Origin: CAZSAT01 sp964604675
Lineage (GTDB): Bacteria; Myxococcota_A; UBA796; CAJQPC01
Reading direction: 5' to 3'
NCBI GenBank assembly: GCA_964604675.1
Contig: CAZSAT010000100.1
Coordinates: 1 to 24,830 of the forward strand
Length of the DNA: 24,830 nucleotides
The notes beneath the pieces were generated by a model. It did no database searches and had not been told where the DNA came from. It saw only the letters and a list, made by a program, of their open reading frames with translations. The position numbers and the translations under genes are program-made. Of the stretch, positions 6,544 to 12,764 are shown piece after piece (the stretch's first letter is position 1; every line of letters begins with the position of its first letter).

Positions 6544-7335
6544 CTATCCCGGCGGGACGGCTGCAACCGCCTCGCGTCGACGGAGGTAGACGATCACGAG
6601 CACCCCGCCGACGAACATCAGGATCGAACCGTACTGAGCTGGCGTGAGCCCCGACCAGCGGACGTCGGCGCCGTCGAGGTCGGTGTTGCGGAGGAAGTCG
6701 AACAGGAAGCGGATGGGGGCGTACAACATCGCCCAGGTGGCCATGTAGAAGCCGCCCGGGCGCGGCTTCTTGTCGAGCCGCCAGAAGATGAGGGCGATCA
6801 CCAGCACCCAGAGCGCCTCGTAGATGCCCAGGTCGTGGCGCGGGCCTCCGGGGAAGTCCACGGCCAGGAAGAAGTCGCTGGGGCGCCCGATGTGGTCGTG
6901 CACCACGCCGCAGCCCGCGCGTGCGAAGACCCAGGCGAAGGGAAACGCGAACATGATGTTGTCGGCGTAGTCGAAGTACGCGATCTTGCGCACGACCTTG
7001 TAGTAGACGATCGACCCGAGGATGGCGCCGAGGAAGCCGCCGTTCGACGACAGTCCCCCCCAGACCTTCAAGAGCGTGAGCCAACCCTCTTCCTCGATCA
7101 GGTGCGGGTTGTAGGCGAGCACGTGTACCAGGTGGCCCACGACGAAGCCCGAGCCGACGATCACCACCACGGCATCGACGACGTCGCGCGGCTCCTGGCC
7201 AAGGCGCAAGCCGCGGGCTCGAGCGATCTCGAGCCCCACGATGAAGGCGACGCAGGCCAGCGTTGCCCAGGGATCGATCGGGATGGGGCCGAGGTAGTAG
7301 ACCTTGGGTGCCCAGTAGGGAATGAGGAGCGGCAT
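6544..7335 (-). CDS. lgt: Prolipoprotein diacylglyceryl transferase (Lgt) family, variant active-site motifs
   Basis: This is a membrane protein of 263 residues with about seven hydrophobic segments. Lgt moves a diacylglyceryl group from phosphatidylglycerol to the lipobox Cys of prolipoproteins at the inner membrane. Matching features are the N-terminal PYWAPKVYYLGPIPIDPWATL, the WGGLSSNGGFLGAILG loop (92-107), ARAGCGVVHDHIGR (139-151), RHDLGIYEALW (166-176) and a late APIRFLFDFLR. Relative to E. coli Lgt, the essential His103 is Asn98 here and Asn146 is Cys, while Arg143 is kept (Arg139). I believe this HDH-type variant occurs in related bacteria, but cannot check it. GTG at 7338 directly precedes the ATG, and no strong ribosome site marks either. 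The window encodes at least two lipoproteins that would need this enzyme. Confidence 0.82.
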   Translation of the reverse strand: MPLLIPYWAPKVYYLGPIPIDPWATLACVAFIVGLEIARARGLRLGQEPRDVVDAVVVIVGSGFVVGHLVHVLAYNPHLIEEEGWLTLLKVWGGLSSNGGFLGAILGSIVYYKVVRKIAYFDYADNIMFAFPFAWVFARAGCGVVHDHIGRPSDFFLAVDFPGGPRHDLGIYEALWVLVIALIFWRLDKKPRPGGFYMATWAMLYAPIRFLFDFLRNTDLDGADVRWSGLTPAQYGSILMFVGGVLVIVYLRRREAVAAVPPG

Positions 7336-7340
7336 CACGC

Positions 7341-7382
7341 AGTGGCCTAACGTCGAGTGGCCGTCGCGTTAGATCGAGTGGC
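7341..7382. promoter_or_regulatory. Repeated AGTGGC / TCGAGTGGC sites in divergent intergenic region
   Basis: Between lgt (leftward) and the next rightward gene, TCGAGTGGC occurs twice (7353-7361 and 7374-7382), 21 bases apart, which is two helical turns. AGTGGC occurs a third time at 7341-7346. CTAAC (7347-7351) and GTTAG (7368-7372) form an inverted pair. This could be an operator or part of two divergent promoters; no sigma-70-like pair is clear. Confidence 0.3.
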
Positions 7383-7399
7383 GCTGGAGGGCCCGAAGC

Positions 7400-7840
7400 A
7401 TGGCCGTGATCACCAAGGACGTCCTCGTCGTCGGCATGAAGCGCGACGACGTCCTCGCCTGGCTCGGCCAGGCCGACAACCACGCAAGGATCCTCGAGGG
7501 CGCCTTCGCCAGCTGCGACGCCAGCGGATCGGGGGCCTGGACCCTCGGCCTCGCCTGCCAGGACAAGCAGCGCACCTTCACCTACCGCTTCGACCGAGTG
7601 GACGACGCGCACGGCGGTCGTCGGGTGCTCTGCACCACCGAAGGCAAGCGCGTGAAGGGCAAGCTGCACTACTCGCTGCGCACCATGAAGCCGTCCACGA
7701 ACACGATGATCACCTTGCACGCCGACTACGAAGCCGGCGGCGCGCTCGGGCGCGTGCTCGACGGCATGACCGTTCGCCCGGCGCTCGAGGTCGCCTGGCA
7801 GCGGGCCATGGACAACCTGGAGCAGGCACTGCTCGGGTGA
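7400..7840 (+). CDS. Small SRPBCC/START-like protein, function unknown
   Basis: The protein is 146 residues, with no signal peptide or membrane segment. The C-terminal half (MITLHADYEAGG... GRVLDGMTVRPALEVAW... AMDNLEQALLG) resembles the end of SRPBCC-fold proteins: a beta strand, a loop over the cavity, then a long C-terminal helix ending in NLE. The strand-rich middle (RTFTYRFDRVDDAHGGRRVLCTTEG) is compatible. Such folds bind hydrophobic ligands, but no catalytic residues can be named. The ATG at 7400 follows GGAGG at 7386-7390. It is the first gene of the rightward run, and its stop overlaps the start of the protease gene (GTGA), so the two are probably translated together. Confidence 0.6.
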   Translation: MAVITKDVLVVGMKRDDVLAWLGQADNHARILEGAFASCDASGSGAWTLGLACQDKQRTFTYRFDRVDDAHGGRRVLCTTEGKRVKGKLHYSLRTMKPSTNTMITLHADYEAGGALGRVLDGMTVRPALEVAWQRAMDNLEQALLG

Positions 7841-9837
7841 GCTACGCTTCGCCGGTGCTGTTCTGGTTCCTGGCGTGCGCGACCCACCACCTCGGCGGCG
7901 AACCGGAGGTCGTGGAGCTCGACCTCATCCGACCGTGGCCCCACGCCGACAAGATCTACGTGCAAGCGGGGCTGCCCGACGGCACCCGTGGGGTGTTCCT
8001 CGTGGACACCGGAGCCGCCACGTCGGTGATCAGCTCGAACACCGCGGCGCGACTCGGCCTCAGCGGCATCGATCGCGGCGGGACGCTGGCGGGTCTGGGT
8101 GGCGAGGTCCCCTGGTACCAGGGAGAGCTGGCGTCGCTGACCCTCGGTGCCTTCACCATCGAGCACATCGACGTGGCCGTGGGCACCCCCGGCCTGCCGC
8201 AGGCCGCTGGGTGGATCCCCATCGACGGCATCCTCGGCAACAACGTCTGGGGCCAGTTCGTCGTCGCCATCGACTACCCGGCGGACGTGCTCGAGCTGGC
8301 GCGGCCCGGTGCCCTCCCCCTCCCCGAAGACGCCACACCCATGGCGTTCGACGGCCGGCACGTGGTCGTGCCGGCCGTGCTGCACGCCGAGGACGGCGAT
8401 CTCAGGGCCGAGAAGAAGCTGCTCTTGGAGCTGGACACCGGGGCCCGGCGGGTGCTGCTGTCCGGAGCCACTGGTGCCGGCTTCGAGCCGCTGGCGCAGG
8501 AGGGAGAGGAACCGATCTACGGCATCGGCGCCGCCGATGTCCCCTTCTCGTCGTTCTACCGGCGCACACGCCGGGTGCCGCTCGCGTCGGTCGAGATCGG
8601 CGGCGCGTCGATCGAGGACCCGGGCGACGCGGTCTGGATCAACTACGAGGACGCAGCGCCCGTGGGTCCGTTGGCCATGCTCGGGCTCCTCGGTCATGCG
8701 GTCCTGTCGGACCACCGCGTGATCCTCGACTTCCCCGGCTCGCGCTTCGCACTCGTGGACAGCACCCGCGAGCCCCGAGCCCTCGACGGCCACGAGGTGC
8801 TCTACGACCAGGACCTCGTCGCCTACGGAGACGACCCCGAACGAGGCCTGTTCCGCGCACGCATGCTGCTGGCGCTGGAGCGGTGGAACGAAGCGCTCCA
8901 GGCCCTCGACGACTACCTCGCACGTCATCCGGACGAACAAGAGGCGCTGGTCACCCGGGCGCGCATCCTGCGCTTCCTCGGAGACCTCGACGGCTACGAC
9001 GCGGTCGTCGACGCGCTCGCCCCGGAGGCCCTGGTCGACCGTGCGGAGCTCCTGGGGGTGGTGAACGGCCAGCTGCTCGCAGGCCGGGTGGACGAGGCCG
9101 TGGCGCTCGCCGATGCGGCCCTCACCAGCCGACCGGACGATCCGGGAGCCCACCTCGCGCAGGCCGACGTGCTCTACCAGGAGGGGCGGATCGACGAGGC
9201 CCGCGCCGCCATCCAGGACGCCTCGCGGGTTCGCGAGGACCCCGACGCCTTCCTCCTCCGCCGCGCCCGGCTGTCCATGGCCGAAGGGGACGGCTACGCG
9301 GCACTGGCCCACCTGCGCCGCCGCATCCAGCTCTACCCCTCCGACGGTCAGGCTCTCTGGTTCTATGGGCTCGTCGCCGCAGAGCTGGACGACCGCGGCG
9401 TGATGACCACCCTGCAACACGACATCGAGCGCTCGGTGGCACGCCTGCATGCGGACGCACGCCCCCTGGACTTCGAGCTGGCGCTCTGGCACCTGCTCGG
9501 CGACGAAGCGAGGGTGAAGGAGCTGTTGGCGCGCGGTCTGGAGCGCGACTGCAGCGAGATCGACGACCACGCCAGCGCGAAGAACTGCGAGGCCTGGTAC
9601 CGCGCCCTGGCCCACGAGGATCTGGATGCGGCCCTCGCGGCGATCGAAACGGCCGTGCACGACGAACCCAACCGCCCCGACTACCTGGACACGCTCGCCA
9701 TGGTGTTGAGCGCTCGGGGAGACGCGGTGGGCGCCGCGGAGGCCGCTCGCTCCGCCGCACGTTTCGCGCCCGACGACCTGTACCACGTGTGGCAAGCGGA
9801 GCGCCTGTCGCGACTCGCGGAGCCAGCACCCGGTTAG
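7837..9837 (+). CDS. Tandem retropepsin-like aspartyl protease with TPR repeats, probable lipoprotein
   Basis: The protein is 666 residues. The N-terminus (VSYASPVLFWFLACATHH) has a short hydrophobic run and a possible lipobox ending at Cys14, so it may be anchored in the envelope; Phe at -3 makes this uncertain. Two aspartyl-protease-like units follow, each with a catalytic DTGA: FLVDTGAATSVIS (Asp57) with a downstream DGILGNNVWGQ, and LLLELDTGARRVLLS (Asp200) with a downstream MLGLLGHAVLSDHRVILDFP. This is the pattern of bacterial 'gag-polyprotein putative aspartyl protease' domains, normally single and dimeric. From about 335 to the end are TPR-like helical repeats (e.g. ALERWNEALQALDDYLARHPDEQEAL; LAQADVLYQEGRIDEARAA). 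The GTG at 7837 overlaps the previous stop; GTG at 7855 is an alternative. The substrate is unknown; TPRs probably bind a protein partner. Confidence 0.82.
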   Translation: MSYASPVLFWFLACATHHLGGEPEVVELDLIRPWPHADKIYVQAGLPDGTRGVFLVDTGAATSVISSNTAARLGLSGIDRGGTLAGLGGEVPWYQGELASLTLGAFTIEHIDVAVGTPGLPQAAGWIPIDGILGNNVWGQFVVAIDYPADVLELARPGALPLPEDATPMAFDGRHVVVPAVLHAEDGDLRAEKKLLLELDTGARRVLLSGATGAGFEPLAQEGEEPIYGIGAADVPFSSFYRRTRRVPLASVEIGGASIEDPGDAVWINYEDAAPVGPLAMLGLLGHAVLSDHRVILDFPGSRFALVDSTREPRALDGHEVLYDQDLVAYGDDPERGLFRARMLLALERWNEALQALDDYLARHPDEQEALVTRARILRFLGDLDGYDAVVDALAPEALVDRAELLGVVNGQLLAGRVDEAVALADAALTSRPDDPGAHLAQADVLYQEGRIDEARAAIQDASRVREDPDAFLLRRARLSMAEGDGYAALAHLRRRIQLYPSDGQALWFYGLVAAELDDRGVMTTLQHDIERSVARLHADARPLDFELALWHLLGDEARVKELLARGLERDCSEIDDHASAKNCEAWYRALAHEDLDAALAAIETAVHDEPNRPDYLDTLAMVLSARGDAVGAAEAARSAARFAPDDLYHVWQAERLSRLAEPAPG

Positions 9838-9868
9838 CCTGCCCACGGTCTGACGTACGGGAGCTGCC

Positions 9869-10681
9869 GTGTCCTTGATCGCCTGCATCGCTCTCGCCCG
9901 CGCCGCCGACGAGACGGAAGAGCGCCCGGCGCCCACCTCGGGCACCGTCATCAGCGTCTACGACGGCGACACCTTCACCCTCGACGACGACAACCGGGTC
10001 CGTCTGATGTGGGTGAACACCCCGGAGAAGCGGCCCGCGGAGGCCTTCGCCGAGGAAGCCACGGTGCTCGCCGAGAAGCTGGTGCTCCGCAAGGAAGTCG
10101 AGCTGCACTACGGCGCCGCCGAGCGCGACGGCTACGGGCGCCTGCTCGGCGCCGTGAAGGTGGACGGCGAGTGGATCGCCGAGGCCCTGCTCCGTGAAGG
10201 CTACGCCCACCTGTTCCTGTTCCCGCCGATGGCGGACTTCGTCCCCTATGAAGCCCTCGTCGCAGCCGAGGACGAGGCACGCTCCGCCGGTCGTGGCATC
10301 TGGTCGGAGGGCCGCTACGCAGGCGCCTTCCACATCACCAGCTTCCATGCGAACGCGCGGGGGAACGACACGGAGAACAAGAACGGCGAGTACCTGCGCC
10401 TCTGCAACATCTCTGGCGGCACCCTGGAGCTCTCCGACTACCAGATCGCCGACATCTCCGGTCAGTCCTGGCGCCTGCCCTCCGCTCAGGTGCCGGCCGG
10501 CCACACCGTGAAGGTGATGAGCGGCGCCGGCGAGCACCAGCTCCTGCCGGATCAGCCGATCGAGGTCCACCTGGACAGCGAGTGGCCCATCTGGAACAAC
10601 GACCACGATCGGGCGACGCTCTACGACCTCACCGGCAAGGTGGTCGACTCCCGAGAGCACCGGCCGAAGCCGAAGCAGTGA
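9869..10681 (+). CDS. Secreted thermonuclease (SNase) with C-terminal lamin-tail domain
   Basis: The protein is 270 residues from a GTG at 9869 behind GGGAG. It has a short signal peptide (MSLIACIALARA, cut before AADE). The SNase domain (about 24-140) has YDGDT (Asp32, Asp34), VRLMWVNTPE (Arg45, Thr51, Glu53) and DGYGRLLG (Arg91). These match staphylococcal Asp19, Asp21, Arg35, Thr41, Glu43 and Arg87. The calcium ligand Asp40 is Asn50 here. Residues about 152-262 are a lamin-tail-like Ig fold (GEYLRLCNISGGTLELSDYQI; WNNDHDRATLYDLTGKVVDS). The enzyme would cut DNA or RNA outside the cytoplasm, and the tail may bind nucleic acid, protein or cell surface. SNase-lamin tail fusions are known in bacteria. 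It ends one base from the convergent gene. Confidence 0.92.
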   Translation: MSLIACIALARAADETEERPAPTSGTVISVYDGDTFTLDDDNRVRLMWVNTPEKRPAEAFAEEATVLAEKLVLRKEVELHYGAAERDGYGRLLGAVKVDGEWIAEALLREGYAHLFLFPPMADFVPYEALVAAEDEARSAGRGIWSEGRYAGAFHITSFHANARGNDTENKNGEYLRLCNISGGTLELSDYQIADISGQSWRLPSAQVPAGHTVKVMSGAGEHQLLPDQPIEVHLDSEWPIWNNDHDRATLYDLTGKVVDSREHRPKPKQ

Positions 10682-10682
10682 C

Positions 10683-11618
10683 TCACGGCAGCACGCGCTG
10701 CAGCTCCGCGAGGATCTCGACGAGCGAGGGGTGCTGCACCAGCCTGCAGGCCTCGGAGACCGGGAACCAGCGCACCTCGCCGATGCCTTCACCGGACGCC
10801 GGGCGAAAGCGCTCCGGAGCGGGATCCAGCCGCATCAGGTACACGAACATGGACTTCAAGCGTGGTTGCCCCTCCGGGGTCTGGAAGCCGTAGCGAACCA
10901 CGCCGAGCGAGCGGAGGATCTCCGGGGTGGCGTCCAGGCCCATCTCCTCCCGGACCTCCCGCACGGCCGCCTGCTCAGGTGACTCACCGGGCTCGAGCTT
11001 TCCCTTGGCGATCTCCCACGTGGTGCCGCTCCTGCGCGTGCACGACACGAGCGCGAGCTCGGGGCCGTGCCCGCGGTCGCGGAACAGGAAGCCCCCGGCG
11101 GAGTGCTGCTCGGCGTACCCACGGCGGAGGTTCAACACAAAGCACATCGGGAGCCGCGGTGCGAGGTAGAGCCCACCCCGACCGCGGCTGATCCGCACCC
11201 TTGCGCGACGGGCCCGAGCCGCATCCACGACCAGCACCGTGGGGTCGCCACGGTCCAAGCGGTGGGCGACCGCCCAGGTCGCTGAAGGGTCGGGCGACAG
11301 GAACACACGGCGACCGCGGCCCGCCGCGACGAAGCCCTGGGCCTGGAAGCGCGCCATCCGGTCGGTGGTGGTGGCGTGGTACAGGATGTCGGGAGCACGC
11401 GCCTCTCCCCGCCGGGGCAGCTCGCGCACGTGCGCAGCGTCGACCTGGAGCGCGCGCTGAGCCGCCAGCTCCGCTTCGCTGACCGCCCGCTCGAGGTCCC
11501 TCGTCAGCGCGGCGAGCAGGCTCGGCACGGGCGTCCAGCCGCGGGCGTCCAACACCAGCCCGGCCACGTCGGGCTGCCGCAGCATGGAGAGCGCGCGCTT
11601 CTGGAGACCGCCGGACAT
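10683..11618 (-). CDS. KptA/Tpt1-like RNA 2'-phosphotransferase domain fused to a Nudix hydrolase
   Basis: The protein is 311 residues in two parts. Residues 1-165 align with E. coli KptA: LSMLRQP...GLVLDARGW (10-28), ILYHATT (78-84, KptA FLYHGTA), VFLSPDPSATWAVAHR (105-120), TVLVVDAARA (127-136), GGLYLAPRLP (148-157). KptA moves an internal RNA 2'-phosphate to NAD+, giving ADP-ribose 1''-2'' cyclic phosphate. The catalytic Arg-His pair is Arg14-Gln15 here, and the R..QGHS segment before LYHGT is shortened and lost, so normal Tpt1 chemistry is doubtful. Residues 172-311 are a Nudix domain with an intact box, GKLEPGE (206-212) and REVREEMGL (220-228), which would hydrolyse a nucleoside diphosphate-X bond. 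The last gene of the lipid A run, 12 bases after the GT4 gene. The ATG at 11618 has only a weak GGAAG. Confidence 0.82.
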   Translation of the reverse strand: MSGGLQKRALSMLRQPDVAGLVLDARGWTPVPSLLAALTRDLERAVSEAELAAQRALQVDAAHVRELPRRGEARAPDILYHATTTDRMARFQAQGFVAAGRGRRVFLSPDPSATWAVAHRLDRGDPTVLVVDAARARRARVRISRGRGGLYLAPRLPMCFVLNLRRGYAEQHSAGGFLFRDRGHGPELALVSCTRRSGTTWEIAKGKLEPGESPEQAAVREVREEMGLDATPEILRSLGVVRYGFQTPEGQPRLKSMFVYLMRLDPAPERFRPASGEGIGEVRWFPVSEACRLVQHPSLVEILAELQRVLP

Positions 11619-11630
11619 CTTCCAGTTGTA

Positions 11631-12587
11631 TCAGAGCACGCTCTCGTACGCGGCCAGCGTGCCCTCGACCATCGCCTCGACCGAGAAGCAGGCCCCTCGG
11701 GCCAAGGCCCGTGCCCGCGGTGGGTGACGGCCGTCGAGCGCCTCCCGGACCGCCGCCGCCAGTGCCTTGGCGTCCCCCACCGGGACCAACAGGCCGGCGT
11801 CTCCCACCACCTCGGGCACACCCCCAGCGCGCGTGGCCACGACCGGGAGGCCGGCCAGGAGCGCCTCGATCACGACCTGGCCCATGCCTTCCTCCTTGCT
11901 GGGATGAACGAAGACCTGGGCACGCTCGAAGAGCGCCGAGACATCGTCACGGTGCCCCAACAGCTCCAACCTGGTGGAGGCGAGCGCGGAGCGGAGCGGT
12001 CCCTCCCCTGCAACCACGACGCGTGCCGGGATGCCTTCAGCCGCCTCGGCCAGGGTTCGATGGTCCTTGTGGTCGACGAGCGCGCCCACAGCGAGCACCA
12101 CCGGCCCTTCGCCGAGCTCGGCGGCGGGCTGGCGCGGCAACGCTCGCACACCGTCGGGCACGACGTGCAGGCGCTCGGTCGCGACGCCCGCCGTCTGGAG
12201 GACCCTTGCCACCGCCAGCGACACGCACACGAAGGCCGCCGCGGCGGCGTACTTCGCGCGAGACAACAGCCCCCCGGGGGCGAAGTCCACACGTCGATGG
12301 ACCACGAGCGGGGTCTGAACGGCGAGACCGGCGAAGTGGGCGTGGCTCGTGTGGGCCGCCACGAGATCCGCGTCGGATGAAGCACGCCGCAAGACGCCGA
12401 GGTTGCCTGGGTGATTCCCCGGGCGCACGTCCACGAGGGGAACGTCCAACAGCTCCCGCAGGGGAGCATCGACGGGGCAGGCTACGCGCTGGGCGATGCC
12501 GGACGCCGCGAGCCCCTCGACGAGGAGCGCGAGCTGCCTCTGGCCGCCGCGGAGCTCGGTGGCGGTGTCGACGTGGAGCACCCTCAC
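11631..12587 (-). CDS. GT4-family glycosyltransferase
   Basis: The protein is 318 residues with two Rossmann halves of the GT-B fold. The N-terminal RVLHVDTATELRGGQRQLALLV has the donor/acceptor loop RGGQ. The C-terminal HPSKEEGMGQVVIEALLAGL contains the retaining E-x7-E motif, and VLAVGALVDHKDHRTLAEA opens the second half. Such enzymes add a sugar from a nucleotide donor to a lipid or glycan at the cytoplasmic face. Neighbours suggest lipopolysaccharide core or another envelope glycan; the exact sugar cannot be read. At 318 residues it is slightly short for GT4 (350-400), but both halves are present. The GTG at 12587 overlaps the Trm112-like stop (GTGA) and has GGGAGG seven bases upstream; a longer frame to 12728 is rejected. 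Confidence 0.9.
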   Translation of the reverse strand: MRVLHVDTATELRGGQRQLALLVEGLAASGIAQRVACPVDAPLRELLDVPLVDVRPGNHPGNLGVLRRASSDADLVAAHTSHAHFAGLAVQTPLVVHRRVDFAPGGLLSRAKYAAAAAFVCVSLAVARVLQTAGVATERLHVVPDGVRALPRQPAAELGEGPVVLAVGALVDHKDHRTLAEAAEGIPARVVVAGEGPLRSALASTRLELLGHRDDVSALFERAQVFVHPSKEEGMGQVVIEALLAGLPVVATRAGGVPEVVGDAGLLVPVGDAKALAAAVREALDGRHPPRARALARGACFSVEAMVEGTLAAYESVL

Positions 12588-12757
12588 GGAGCCGCCTCCC
12601 TGGCGAGCTTCCTGGCGTGCTCCGGCACGAGCCAGGGCACACCATCGACCACCGGGAAGAGCCGCTGGCACGGCCGGCAGGCCAGACCTCGAGGACGGTC
12701 CTCGAGCTCTCCTCGGCAGAGCGGGCACACCAGACGCTTGCGCAGCTCGGGCGTCAT
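12584..12757 (-). CDS. Trm112-like zinc-ribbon protein (YcaR/UPF0434 family)
   Basis: The protein is 57 residues, typical for this small family. It begins MTPELRKRLVCPLCRGELE and continues LACRPCQRLFPVVDGVPWLVPEHAR. Two CxxC pairs (Cys11/Cys14 and Cys27/Cys30) would bind zinc, and the LFPVVDGVPWLVPE segment is diagnostic. In E. coli the homologous ycaR lies next to lpxK, the same neighbour as here, so the pairing is conserved. Trm112 proteins in eukaryotes and archaea activate methyltransferases; the bacterial role is not settled. It starts 7 bases after the waaA-lpxK gene and its stop overlaps the GT4 start. Confidence 0.92.
   Translation of the reverse strand: MTPELRKRLVCPLCRGELEDRPRGLACRPCQRLFPVVDGVPWLVPEHARKLAREAAP
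12595..12600 (-). promoter_or_regulatory. Ribosome binding site deciding a GTG start
   Basis: GGGAGG on the minus strand, seven bases before GTG at 12587 and inside the end of the Trm112-like gene. It selects this start for the GT4 glycosyltransferase over a longer open frame. Confidence 0.6.
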
Positions 12758-12764
12758 GGAACGC

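Noticed and set aside
7726..9951. Minus-strand open frame of 741 codons opposite the protease-TPR gene
   Set aside because: No recognisable domain and low-complexity composition. The plus strand carries clear DTGA motifs and TPRs.
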